A stretch of DNA of 64,000 nt from Paenibacillus sanguinis 2301083 = DSM 16941 (GTDB lineage: Bacteria > Bacillota > Bacilli > Paenibacillales > Paenibacillaceae), in assembly GCF_000374825.1 (NCBI RefSeq), contig NZ_KB895377.1, positions 310,001 to 374,000 of the forward strand, written 5' to 3'. The notes below the pieces were generated by a model. That model saw nothing but the letters and a program-made list of their open reading frames with translations, had not been told where the DNA came from and did no database searches. This document shows positions 7,278-15,772 of this stretch, in pieces. The translations under genes and the position numbers were made by a program. Numbering within the stretch: the stretch's first letter is position 1; every line of letters starts with the position of its first letter.

Positions 7278-8696
7278 GTGAAGAAATCATTGGTTTTCTT
7301 TATGATGTTGGTCATCGTTTTATGTTCCCTTCCCCAAGCTCCGGCAAGAGCCGCGAGCGCTCCGCCCTCAACCTGGCAAGAGCACTGGTTCGAGCACAGG
7401 GAGCTGCTCAAGCTGGCGCACTACAATGATGAGGTGGCGGTTTATGTAGATGATGATATTGACCCGAATCAAATAAACTGGATCTATTCGACCGCTGCCG
7501 ATGTATGGAAATACACCAAGCAAACGTATGGCTCCATGGGCGGGGATGGTCGACTTTATGTCATTGTCCATAATAAGAAGTATAGCGGCGGTCATCCGGG
7601 CTACGCTTACAATGCCGACCACGACTACCGCAATGTCATCGATATCGGTGGCTCCGACTTCAAAAATCCAAGCGGCTGGAATCTGGATATCCTGGTTCAT
7701 GAAGTAGCCCATATCGTAGAATTTGCAACCAATGGCACGAAGGGTTCCCCCGCCTTTGGATTGTGGGGAGACAGCAAGTGGGCTGAAATTTATCAATATG
7801 ATGTTTATAAAGCATTAGGTTTAAACAGTGAAGCCCAACGAATTTACAACAGCTTCACCAGTAAGGCGGAAAACTTCCCGCAAGCAGGAACCTACTGGTT
7901 TAAGAACTGGTATTATCCGATTTATAGCAGCTATGGGGAAAAGCAAGTGCTAAATAGATATTTTCAGCTATTGGCTCAACACTATCCGAAAAATTCATCC
8001 GGCCAATATACGAGAAATATGAATATGGGCGAGTACGTACACTTTATGAGTGGTGCAGCCAAGGCTGATTTAAAGTCGCTCGCCATAACTGCTTTTGGCT
8101 GGCCAAGTCAATTCGAAAGTCAATATCAGGCAGCACGCCGGGAATTCCCTCAAGTCACCTATGGGGAGACGATTTCCGAGGGGGCTATCTTCTACGGGAA
8201 CGCCAATTATGGCGGGTATGCCGTAGCACTTGGAGCAGGCTCCTATAACTATAATGAAATGGTAGCAGCCGGTATTGCAAACGATACACTCTCTTCGTTG
8301 AAGGTGACTCCTGGCATTAAGGTGACCCTTTATGAACATTTGAATTTTGGTGGTGTGCAAAGGGTTGTTACTTCAGACACGGCATCGCTTGGCGATTTTA
8401 ATGATAAGACATCATCCCTCAAAGTAGAAAAAATACCTGTCGTTTATATTGATGCCAATTACAAGGGGGCTGCTGTCAGCCTGGATGTTGGCAGTTATAA
8501 CGTAAGTGATCTAGTCGCAAAGGGGATCCCCAACGACTCCATCTCTTCGCTGAAAGTACCAAGCGGCTACAAGGTAACTCTTTATGAGCATGGCGATTTT
8601 CAGGGAGCAACCAAAGTGCTGCTGGGGGATGCTTCCTACCTGGGTGTTGACTTCAATGACAAGACTTCTTCCATCAAAGTAGAGCGGACCTCCTAG
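7278..8696 (+). CDS. secreted zinc metalloprotease-like protein with beta/gamma-crystallin repeats
   Basis: A 472-residue exported protein. Residues 1-25 are a signal peptide ending ARA. The middle (about 30-295) resembles basic secretory proteins and other gluzincin-like peptidases, with HEVAH at 141-145 as zinc ligands and catalytic Glu; the third ligand may be in GDSKWAEIYQYDVY. Residues about 300-472 hold two beta/gamma-crystallin domains with four calcium motifs of the (N/D)(N/D)xx(S/T)S type: NDTLSS, NDKTSS, NDSISS, NDKTSS. All four are complete, so the module should bind calcium and be stabilised by it outside the cell. The start follows GAGGAGGAATGGATT; GTG at 7278 is the start codon. 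It is a monocistronic gene ending in a clear terminator. Confidence 0.85.
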   Translation: MKKSLVFFMMLVIVLCSLPQAPARAASAPPSTWQEHWFEHRELLKLAHYNDEVAVYVDDDIDPNQINWIYSTAADVWKYTKQTYGSMGGDGRLYVIVHNKKYSGGHPGYAYNADHDYRNVIDIGGSDFKNPSGWNLDILVHEVAHIVEFATNGTKGSPAFGLWGDSKWAEIYQYDVYKALGLNSEAQRIYNSFTSKAENFPQAGTYWFKNWYYPIYSSYGEKQVLNRYFQLLAQHYPKNSSGQYTRNMNMGEYVHFMSGAAKADLKSLAITAFGWPSQFESQYQAARREFPQVTYGETISEGAIFYGNANYGGYAVALGAGSYNYNEMVAAGIANDTLSSLKVTPGIKVTLYEHLNFGGVQRVVTSDTASLGDFNDKTSSLKVEKIPVVYIDANYKGAAVSLDVGSYNVSDLVAKGIPNDSISSLKVPSGYKVTLYEHGDFQGATKVLLGDASYLGVDFNDKTSSIKVERTS

Positions 8697-8714
8697 TTCC
8701 ATATCATAGATTAC

Positions 8715-8748
8715 GGGAAACTATGAATTTTTCATGGTTTCCCTTTTA
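8715..8748 (+). terminator. terminator of the secreted protease gene
   Basis: GGGAAACTATGAA and TTCATGGTTTCCC form a long stem with a 3-base loop, followed by TTTTAGTTT. Confidence 0.85.
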
Positions 8749-8814
8749 GTTTCTAATCAAGAAAAGCAGTTTTTCCGTTTACAGAACGGAACAAGCTTTG
8801 TGTGCGTAAACATA

Positions 8815-8894
8815 TTGACGTTATCTAGATAGCATGTTAATATTTGACCGAATAACTAACATGTCAGTAAGAGAAATAGCATGTTAGTATGTTA
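8815..8894 (+). promoter_or_regulatory. promoter with repeated CATGTTA operator half-sites
   Basis: TTGACG (8815-8820) and TAATAT (8838-8843) are separated by exactly 17 bp. The heptamer CATGTTA occurs at 8833-8839 (entering the -10 box) and 8880-8886, TATGTTA at 8888-8894, and the reverse TAACATG at 8857-8863. The GntR/FCD regulator encoded by the fourth gene of the unit is the obvious candidate to bind them, with the inducer being the compound that the pathway degrades. Confidence 0.65.
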
Positions 8895-8933
8895 GTCCTT
8901 GCTTTTTTATTCCTAATTAAAGGAGGGCATTTT

Positions 8934-10286
8934 GTGGATGTAACGAATTATGTAATTGGCTTCTTGATGGTGCTATCATTTTTTGGGCTTGTGTGGTATT
9001 GCGTGAAGGGGTACAATCTCATGGTTGGTTTTTTCATCATGTCTGTACTATGGACGGCTATCGCTCTGATTGGCAATGCGATTGCGCCTAATTCCATGAT
9101 GGAGGGGCAAACCATCGTCTCCGTGCTAACTAATGTGTTCCAGACCGGACCGGAAAATTATGGCAAGGCCATTCTTGTAAACGTTTTCTTTGGGGCGTTT
9201 TTTGGCCGAATCCTGATGGATACCGGCATTGCTGCCACACTGATTCGTAAAGTGGTAGAGCTAGGCGGAGACAAACCACGTGTGACGATGTCATTGCTCT
9301 GTATTGTGACAGCCGTTATTTTCACCTCCATGACCGGGATCGGCCCCGTCATTTCAATTGCTGTTATCGTGCTACCGATCATGTTGTCCTTAGGTATTCC
9401 TTCCTCAGTGGCTTTATTCTCCTTCATGGGCTCCATAATGGCCGGGATTTTCGGAAATATCGTGAACTTCAAGCAGTATCAAGCCATCTTTGCTACGGCT
9501 AATGAAAGCTATGCCAGCTATGATTATAATGCTTACTTTGGCTTTGGAATGATTGCCATGGCCGTCTCATTGGTCATCGTGCTTATTGTAGCCAATCTGT
9601 CTATGAACAATAAAAAAATCTCTCGTGCCTGGGCAGCTACTACACCTGAAGAACAGAACTCTCAGGATGCGCCGGCTATTTCCTGGGTCTCTATTATTTT
9701 GCCGGTCATCGGTGTAGTAGTGTTCAAAATTCCGATTATTTTCGGATTTATCTTTGCGGGCCTGTTCGCCTTGCTAACCTGCGGCAAGCTAAAGGGCGGA
9801 TTTGTCAGTGTTTGCCGGATGTTATCCAAGCAATTCGCAGATGGCGCCATTGATGTAGCGCCGATGATCGGATTTTTGCTGAGCCTGGCGATGTTCAACA
9901 ATGCAGCTACATATGCCTCACCTTATTTTAAAATTCTATTTGGTGGAGTGATGCCGCAGACGGCCTTGTTATTATGTATTGTGTTTGCCATCCTGACACC
10001 GCTTGGCTTCTTCCGCGGACCGATGAACCTGGTCGGCTCGGGGTCAGCTATTCTGGCTGTAGTCGTTTCGACGGCGGCCTGGCCCGTTCAATTTCTGTAC
10101 CCGTTGTTCGCCGTGACCACGATTGCACCACAGCATTTGGATGTTACTCAATCCTGGGTTGCCTGGGGATTTGGTTATACCAAGGTGCCAGCCAAAGACT
10201 TCATGAAGATGTCCATTCCTTCCGGCTGGATGATCGGGATAATTCTTTGTATCGTCGTACTCGTGATGTACGGCAGCTTGGTTTAA
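8934..10286 (+). CDS. membrane permease of the GntP/CitMHS-like ion-transporter type
   Basis: A 450-residue very hydrophobic protein with about 11-12 membrane spans and no signal peptide. Sequences such as FFGAFFGRILMDTGIAATLIRKVVE, SMTGIGPVISIAVIVLPIMLSLGI and a second similar half (APMIGFLLSLAMFNNAATYASPYF) fit the two-half architecture of gluconate/citrate-type secondary carriers. The open frame extends back to 8889, but AGGAGG at 8921-8926 lies 7 bases before the GTG at 8934, which starts MDVTNYVIGF. It is the first gene of the hydantoinase unit, so it probably imports the cyclic amide or related carboxylate that the next gene opens. The exact substrate cannot be read from sequence. Confidence 0.75.
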   Translation: MDVTNYVIGFLMVLSFFGLVWYCVKGYNLMVGFFIMSVLWTAIALIGNAIAPNSMMEGQTIVSVLTNVFQTGPENYGKAILVNVFFGAFFGRILMDTGIAATLIRKVVELGGDKPRVTMSLLCIVTAVIFTSMTGIGPVISIAVIVLPIMLSLGIPSSVALFSFMGSIMAGIFGNIVNFKQYQAIFATANESYASYDYNAYFGFGMIAMAVSLVIVLIVANLSMNNKKISRAWAATTPEEQNSQDAPAISWVSIILPVIGVVVFKIPIIFGFIFAGLFALLTCGKLKGGFVSVCRMLSKQFADGAIDVAPMIGFLLSLAMFNNAATYASPYFKILFGGVMPQTALLLCIVFAILTPLGFFRGPMNLVGSGSAILAVVVSTAAWPVQFLYPLFAVTTIAPQHLDVTQSWVAWGFGYTKVPAKDFMKMSIPSGWMIGIILCIVVLVMYGSLV

Positions 10287-10382
10287 AAAGTGTGGTGAAC
10301 AACTAGGCGGAGAGCCGATAGAGCAAGCTGGTTGCCGTTGCTTAAGGGCGGCAGCCGGCTATATAAGGATTGGAGGACAAAC

Positions 10383-12515
10383 ATGAGTAGAATAATTCGC
10401 ATGGGCATTGACGTAGGGGGAACCCATACCAAGGCGGTAGCCATCGACAATGAAACCCATGATATTATCGGGAAATCCTCGGTCAAAACAACGCATGACG
10501 ACCCTCGAGGTGTAGCTGCCGGAGTCGTGAGATGCTTCCAGAATTGCCTGACGGAAAATCTAATTCAGCCAGAGAACGTTGTTTTTGTTGCGCATAGCAC
10601 AACACAGGCCACTAACGCGCTGATTGAGGGGGACATCGCCCAAGTTGGGGTTATCGGCATGGGCAAGGGTGGATTTGAAGGATTTCTGGCAAAGAGACAA
10701 ACGAAGCTGTCTGATATCGACTTGGGTAATGGCAAGGCTATTAAAATTTACAACCATTTTGTCAATGTCAAAAGGATGACGGAAGAGACCGTGGTGCAAG
10801 TGATTGAGGATCTGGAGGAGCAAGGTGCTCAGGTCATTGTCCCGTCCATGGCCTTCGGCGTTGATAATGGCAGACCGGAGCAACTCGTCTATGAGAAAGC
10901 AGAGAACAAAGGCATTCCTACCACCATGGCTTCCGATATTACCAAGCTATATGGATTGACCCGTCGCACAAGAACGGCAGCGATTAACGCCAGCATTCTT
11001 CCCAAGATGCTGGATACGGCCAATTCCACGGAGCAATCGGTTAATGAGGCTGGCGTGCATGTGCCGCTCATGATTATGCGTGGCGATGGGGGAGTGATGG
11101 AGATTAGCGAGATGAAGAAGCGTCCCATCCTCACGATGCTGTCCGGTCCCGCCGCTTCGGTGATGGGCTCTTTAATGTATTTAAGAGCTTCTAACGGAGT
11201 GTATTTCGAGGTGGGTGGAACCACAACAAATATCGGAGTGATTAAGAATGGTCGCCCTGCCATCGACTATTCCATCGTTGGTGGTCATCCTACCTATGTT
11301 AATTCGTTGGACGTCCGGGTGCTTGGGGTAGCCGGAGGCTCCATTGTGCGGGCTGACAAGAACGGGATCATCGATGTGGGGCCAAGGTCTGCGCATATTG
11401 CCGGGCTTGATTACGCTGTGTTTACCGACCCGGCCAACATCCAAGAACCTAAGGTTGAGTTCTTCTCGCCCAAGCCTGGCGACCCTGCAGACTATGTGGC
11501 GATTCGGCTGGAGAACGGGGAGCGGGTGACCATTACCAATTCCTGTGCAGCCAACGTGCTTGGCTTGGTCAAGGAAGATCACTTCTCCCATGGCAATGTG
11601 GAAGCGGCCAGAAAGGCGATGCAGGCGCTAGCCGATTACTGCGGTTCGACAGTCGAGGATATTGCCCGGCAAATCATGGAGAAGGCGTACGCCAAGATTG
11701 AGCCTGTTATTTTGGCGCTGGCAGATAAATACAAGCTGGAGAAAGATCAGATTTCTCTTGTGGGTGTCGGCGGCGGCGCAGCTTCGTTGATTGTTTATTT
11801 TGCCGAAAAAATGGGGCTGAAATACAGCATCCCTGAAAATGCGGAGGTCATTTCCTCCATTGGTGTTGCACTGGCCATGGTACGGGACGTGGTGGAGCGG
11901 ATCATCCCCTCGCCTTCCAAAGAGCAAATCAGTGCCATCAAGATGGAAGCGATGAATAAGGCCATCCAAAGTGGGGCCACACCGGAAAGCGTAGAAATCC
12001 ATATCGACATCGATCCGCAAACCTCGAAGGTCACGGCCATTGCTACCGGTTCTACAGAAGTGAAAACCAATGAATTGTTGAAGGAATGCAGCGAAGAGGA
12101 ACTGCAGGAAATCTCCGCAAGCGATATGCGAATTCCGGTGGAACGGACGCACCTCCTGCAAAAGACGAGATACTTTCATATTTTTGGCGAGAAGACCAAC
12201 AAGCCAGGAGAAGCCGGAGCCATTCGCATTGTAGACAATAAAGGCTTTATTAAAATTCAGCGCGGTCGTGCGCTAGTGATCAAGACGACGGCTGGCAACT
12301 ATTTGCAAGCGGTGAAGAAGCTGTGGGAGGATATGGCCGTATATAAAACAGAGCTTATCGCCCGGCCTGACTATTATTTGTGTATCGGGGCGAGAGTCAT
12401 GGACTTCACGGCATCCGAATTTGAGCAATTGGAACTGCTGATGGATATCGAGGTATCTACCTTTGAACCAGATACAGAAATCGTTGTGGTTGCGGCCAAT
12501 ATGAAGCAAAGCTAA
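10383..12515 (+). CDS. hydantoinase/oxoprolinase family protein (HyuA-like)
   Basis: A 710-residue protein with the Hydant_A_N then Hydantoinase_A domains of the ASKHA ATPase fold. It has the phosphate-1 loop GIDVGGTHTKAV (residues 7-18), HSTTQATNAL near 75-85, LSGPAASVMG near 255 and VGGTTTNIG near 275. The family cleaves 5-membered cyclic imides such as hydantoins or 5-oxoproline using ATP. The partner HyuB-type subunit is not present nearby, and the C-terminal extension (about 570-710) is longer than in short HyuA proteins, so the substrate may differ. ATG at 10383 has GGAGG at 6 bases; the 17 codons upstream that are also open are ignored. Confidence 0.85.
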   Translation: MSRIIRMGIDVGGTHTKAVAIDNETHDIIGKSSVKTTHDDPRGVAAGVVRCFQNCLTENLIQPENVVFVAHSTTQATNALIEGDIAQVGVIGMGKGGFEGFLAKRQTKLSDIDLGNGKAIKIYNHFVNVKRMTEETVVQVIEDLEEQGAQVIVPSMAFGVDNGRPEQLVYEKAENKGIPTTMASDITKLYGLTRRTRTAAINASILPKMLDTANSTEQSVNEAGVHVPLMIMRGDGGVMEISEMKKRPILTMLSGPAASVMGSLMYLRASNGVYFEVGGTTTNIGVIKNGRPAIDYSIVGGHPTYVNSLDVRVLGVAGGSIVRADKNGIIDVGPRSAHIAGLDYAVFTDPANIQEPKVEFFSPKPGDPADYVAIRLENGERVTITNSCAANVLGLVKEDHFSHGNVEAARKAMQALADYCGSTVEDIARQIMEKAYAKIEPVILALADKYKLEKDQISLVGVGGGAASLIVYFAEKMGLKYSIPENAEVISSIGVALAMVRDVVERIIPSPSKEQISAIKMEAMNKAIQSGATPESVEIHIDIDPQTSKVTAIATGSTEVKTNELLKECSEEELQEISASDMRIPVERTHLLQKTRYFHIFGEKTNKPGEAGAIRIVDNKGFIKIQRGRALVIKTTAGNYLQAVKKLWEDMAVYKTELIARPDYYLCIGARVMDFTASEFEQLELLMDIEVSTFEPDTEIVVVAANMKQS

Positions 12516-12539
12516 GATCGTCCGGGAAATGGAGGGGCT

Positions 12540-13247
12540 ATGCGGGATATTAACCAGTTGGAGGATATGCTCGGGATATTGTTGCAGCTGGATGACCAAA
12601 CCTGGGGAACGTATGCCTTCTCCAGAGATGTATTAAAGCGCAGAATACCCCCGGAGCAAATGATAGAGATGACGGAGGAGGCCATCCGCTGCGGTAAAGA
12701 TTACGCTCAGCGAATAATTACCGATTATGGTTGTAGGGATGTACGCTTGCTTGCCGAGAAGATGAAGATTCGGGTCCAACTGGAGTCATCTTCCATCACA
12801 GGCAACCGGATTCTGTTCGCCTGCTATACGCCACCGAATCACATCGTTATTATGGATGAGCCCCTACGCAGGGCGGCCTCATTGGTATCCCGGAAGGCCG
12901 CGAGCTTGGTTGAACTATTCCGGCAGGATGATATAATGAATACTATCTTGGGGCATGAAATCTTTCATGCTGTAGAAGAACGGCTTGAATCGGATATATA
13001 TACCCGAACCAAGAAAATTGAACTATGGAATTTTCTGGGTTGGAAGAACTATTCTAGGGTACGCGCGCTGAGTGAAATTGCTGCCATGTCATTTACTCGA
13101 GAATTAAATAGATTAGACTATTCCCCGTTTATTCTGGATTTTCTGTTGTATTTCAGTTACGATTCCTCCGACGCGGAGCGCATATATCGTGACGTTCTAG
13201 GAGTGGGTTCAGGAAGGTGTAGGGAAGCCGTTGAAGATCATGAATAA
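12540..13247 (+). CDS. HEIFH metallopeptidase-like protein in the hydantoinase unit
   Basis: A 235-residue soluble protein with no clear family. The core ILGHEIFHAVEE (HEIFH at 139-143) followed by ALSEIAAMSFTREL about 35 residues later fits a gluzincin zinc site of the ImmA/IrrE style, where two His and a later Glu bind zinc. The segment around 95-106 (YTPPNHIVIMDEPL) resembles the strand that precedes the active helix in those enzymes. It starts 24 bases after the hydantoinase stop, with GGAGGGGCT before the ATG, and its end overlaps the GntR gene. ImmA-like proteins often cleave regulators, so it may process the adjacent GntR repressor or take part in substrate hydrolysis; both are inference. 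Confidence 0.6.
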   Translation: MRDINQLEDMLGILLQLDDQTWGTYAFSRDVLKRRIPPEQMIEMTEEAIRCGKDYAQRIITDYGCRDVRLLAEKMKIRVQLESSSITGNRILFACYTPPNHIVIMDEPLRRAASLVSRKAASLVELFRQDDIMNTILGHEIFHAVEERLESDIYTRTKKIELWNFLGWKNYSRVRALSEIAAMSFTRELNRLDYSPFILDFLLYFSYDSSDAERIYRDVLGVGSGRCREAVEDHE

Positions 13248-13899
13248 CAGCAGCTCATTAAACGATGTAACTTACCATAAAATCAAAGAAGACATCATGA
13301 ACATGGCACTCGAGCCAGGGATGGACGTGAGCGTCCAAAAGCTATCCGAACGTTATGGGGTAAGTCGAACCCCGGTCCGGGAAGCGGTGGTTCGCTTGCA
13401 GCAGTCCGGCTTGGTGGAAATCTATCCGCAACGCAAAACGGTAGTGTCCAAGATTGACTTGGGGCGCGTGCGTGAAGAATGGTTCATCAGGACTTCTCTG
13501 GAGTCCGCTGTGGTGGATGATTTTATTCGCAAATGCAGCGAATTGGTTGCGGATACGATGCAGGAACTGATTAATATGCAGAAGAAGTATATGGACAAAA
13601 AGCATTTTATCGAGTTTTACCATAAGGACAATCGCTTTCACCAACTGATCTTTGAGACAGCGGGAGTATCGCTTGCCTGGTATACCATCGAAGAGGTGGC
13701 ATCCCACTATAACCGGATTTGTCTGCTATATGGCAAGATGGAGGGGGCGCGGCAATCCCATATTTCTCAGCATGAGGACATGGTGGCTGCCATTCGTCGT
13801 CGTGATGCCGAGTCCCTGCGCCAAGCAGTGAAGGATCATTCGGGCAGCCTGCTGGAGCAAGTGGATCGTATGTCCAGGCAATATCCCCAATTCTTTTGA
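13231..13899 (+). CDS. GntR-family regulator, FadR/FCD subfamily
   Basis: A 222-residue regulator. Residues about 8-70 are a winged helix-turn-helix (YHKIKEDIMNMALEPG, then VSRTPVREAVVRLQQSGLVE), and residues about 80-215 are an all-helical FCD ligand domain with metal-binding-type residues (DNRFHQLIFE, HISQHEDMVAAI, AVKDHSGSL). FCD regulators respond to carboxylates and often sit at the end of the catabolic unit they control. The TTG at 13231 has AGGG at 6 bases and overlaps the preceding gene by 17 bases; the ATG at 13240 is the alternative. A terminator follows directly, closing the four-gene unit. Confidence 0.85.
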   Translation: MKIMNNSSSLNDVTYHKIKEDIMNMALEPGMDVSVQKLSERYGVSRTPVREAVVRLQQSGLVEIYPQRKTVVSKIDLGRVREEWFIRTSLESAVVDDFIRKCSELVADTMQELINMQKKYMDKKHFIEFYHKDNRFHQLIFETAGVSLAWYTIEEVASHYNRICLLYGKMEGARQSHISQHEDMVAAIRRRDAESLRQAVKDHSGSLLEQVDRMSRQYPQFF

Positions 13900-13920
13900 T
13901 GATTATGATGCCAGGAGAGT

Positions 13921-13961
13921 AAGCCGCAGACGCCCCGTTAGGGTATGACTGCGGCTTTTTT
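13921..13961 (+). terminator. terminator of the hydantoinase unit
   Basis: AAGCCGCAG pairs with CTGCGGCTT across a 19-base loop and is followed by a run of T. Confidence 0.8.
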
Positions 13962-14038
13962 ATGCTTGCCAGCATACCGTTCTCAATCGTATTCAGAATA
14001 ATAACCATCTTGGTGAGCTTCATTAAATAAATGTAAGA

Positions 14039-14066
14039 TTGTTTCACTCGAAATTCTTGATATAAT
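14039..14066 (+). promoter_or_regulatory. sigma-A-type promoter
   Basis: TTGTTT at 14039-14044 and a perfect TATAAT at 14061-14066, 16 bp apart, precede the pentapeptide gene. Confidence 0.55.
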
Positions 14067-14109
14067 AGTTTCGGCAAGTATACAGGAGTATGTAAGCCAA
14101 TGAAACTGC

Positions 14110-15003
14110 ATGTATGAGGTGAGTCTGATTAAACATTCTAATATAGAAAATGAGCGGATTGAGAGTAGGGAGCATCTGCGTGCAGATTGTCAGAGGTGCT
14201 TTGGCTTATGCTGCACGGCTTTATATTTCTCAGCCTCGGAAGGCTTTCCGGCGGACAAGGCAGCAGGACGTCCCTGTACTCATTTACAGACCGATTTTCG
14301 CTGCGACATTCATGAAACGCTAGGCAAGCAGGGGCTCAAAGGCTGTATCGCGTTTGATTGCTTTGGAGCAGGACAGCGGGTTTCTCAAGTCACCTTTGGC
14401 GGCAATGATTGGAAGTCAACACCGAATTCTGCGGAGTCGATGTTTAAAGTATTTTTGATTATGCTACAACTTCATGAATTACTCTGGCATCTATCTGAAG
14501 CCTTGGACCAGCAAGCAACGCGCACCATTAAGAAGGACCTTCAGGATATGCTTGACCAGACGGAGCGACACACCCTTCTCAGCCCGGAAGAACTCATAAG
14601 GTTCGATATGGCAGAGCATCGGCAGGCTGTTAATACTTTGCTACTTCAAACGAGTGAGCTTGTGCGGACGCAGGCCCTCAGCAAGCTCAAGCATCCGCCG
14701 ATCCCCTCGCGGCGTCAGAAGCAAATCGGCCGCGGAGCGGACCTGATCGGTGCGGATTTGAGAAAAATGGATCTCCGGGGAGCAAATCTAAGAGGCGCTC
14801 TCTTAATCGCTGCCGACCTTAGAGGTACCGATCTTAGCGGCGCGGTTCTCATTGGAGCAGATTTGCGTGATGCTGATCTCCGGGGGGCGAACCTGTCTCG
14901 CAGCATCTTCCTGACCCAATCCCAAGTCAGCTCGGCTAAAGGAAATCATAGCACAGAGCTACCTTTAGTCCTCACTCGTCCACAGCACTGGGATACGATA
15001 TAG
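14110..15003 (+). CDS. pentapeptide-repeat protein with cysteine-rich N-terminus
   Basis: A 297-residue protein. The N-terminal part has a cysteine cluster, [10 protein letters not shown] (about 26-35), then further cysteines in RPCTHLQ, RCDIHE and KGCIAFDC, a spacing suited to zinc or an iron-sulfur cluster. The middle is helical (about 115-200). Residues about 205-265 are pentapeptide repeats of the A(D/N)LRG type ([19 protein letters not shown]), which fold as a right-handed quadrilateral beta helix. No TM segment is seen. Its role is unknown; pentapeptide proteins can shield DNA gyrase or act as scaffolds. The start is uncertain: the ATG at 14110 has no good ribosome binding site and a GTG at 14119 is also possible. 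Confidence 0.7.
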   Translation: MYEVSLIKHSNIENERIESREHLRADCQRCFGLCCTALYFSASEGFPADKAAGRPCTHLQTDFRCDIHETLGKQGLKGCIAFDCFGAGQRVSQVTFGGNDWKSTPNSAESMFKVFLIMLQLHELLWHLSEALDQQATRTIKKDLQDMLDQTERHTLLSPEELIRFDMAEHRQAVNTLLLQTSELVRTQALSKLKHPPIPSRRQKQIGRGADLIGADLRKMDLRGANLRGALLIAADLRGTDLSGAVLIGADLRDADLRGANLSRSIFLTQSQVSSAKGNHSTELPLVLTRPQHWDTI

Positions 15004-15036
15004 TAAATTATGGGAATTGAATGGGGAGGGATAATG

Positions 15037-15114
15037 ATGGAGAAGATTGAGAGAGTGCTAGAGGCTCATGATTATTTCAGGCTGTTCAAGCCAAAATGGT
15101 ATAATGAAACTTAA
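15037..15114 (+). CDS. possible 25-residue ORF with strong ribosome binding site
   Basis: GGGGAGGGATA precedes an ATG-ATG start (15034/15037). The frame reads [17 protein letters not shown] and ends KPKWYNET at a TAA. It is either a small peptide gene or the surviving 5' end of a longer gene cut at the CGTase relic boundary, which starts right after it. A hairpin follows at once. Confidence 0.35.
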   Translation: MEKIERVLEAHDYFRLFKPKWYNET

Positions 15115-15148
15115 CAAGGACCAGCTGGATAACCCGGGTTGGTCCTTG
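15115..15148. terminator. hairpin CAAGGACCA/TGGTCCTTG
   Basis: A 9-bp perfect stem with a 16-base GC-rich loop. There is no long T-run on either strand, so termination is only likely, not certain. Confidence 0.45.
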
Positions 15149-15180
15149 ATGTTCTTGTGCTTAGATATTATGGCTGCCAA

Positions 15181-15570
15181 ATTATTGGGATCATATTCTC
15201 CAACGCCAAGGAACCATTCACCAAAGGTAAATACGGGCTCGTAACCTGAAATGTAAGCCATCCAGTTCTTCTGCCAGCCCGGTGGCATATGCTTAACCGC
15301 ATCTACCCGAATTCCGTCAATCCCCATATCAAGCCAGAGCTTGATGGCTTCCTTGAAGCAGGTATCTGTTGTGTTGTTGTGGTGGTTGATATTGTTGGTA
15401 TCCCCCGTGTAACCGGCAATTAGATTACAGCGTCCCCGTCGGCAAAGCGATCGGTTACAATTTGATAGATAACATCAGTGGAGAAGCCTTGCTTATTCAG
15501 AACCGAGGTGTCAGGGAGCGGCGTTTGCCGAAGGAACGGCAAGGAACGGATTAAGCCATGCGATAAGAAG
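15181..15570 (-). pseudogene. deleted cyclodextrin glucanotransferase (CGTase) gene
   Basis: Read on the minus strand, the pieces of a GH13 CGTase appear in order. A signal-peptide end ([19 protein letters not shown]) is followed by the mature N-terminus [19 protein letters not shown] with TDRFADGD after one frameshift near 15511. Next come NNTTDT and [17 protein letters not shown], holding the catalytic Asp region, and FTFGEWFLG, holding the catalytic Glu. About 200 residues of the catalytic domain between the first and second part are missing, and the frame loses homology after EYDPNN (15181). CGTases convert starch to cyclodextrins outside the cell and are typical of Paenibacillus and Bacillus. 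This copy is dead. Confidence 0.8.
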
Positions 15571-15772
15571 AAAGGGGTTGTTCCTGGTCAGAGTCTGATC
15601 AGGGAGGCAGCGCCCCCAAATTAGAATTGGATTGCTCGGACTTATTCATAATTGCAGATATAAAATTGTAAGGATGCGCTGTAAAGAAGGTTATCCAGGT
15701 TATAAATGGATATTATGTAGGCGGAATGAGCATTCTACACTTGAATGCAACCACCCCTAAGGAGGAAAATCC

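Noticed and set aside
14715..14906. Arg/Ser-repeat ORF on the minus strand
   Set aside because: It is the antisense of the pentapeptide repeats; the regular pattern is an artefact of the repeat codons.
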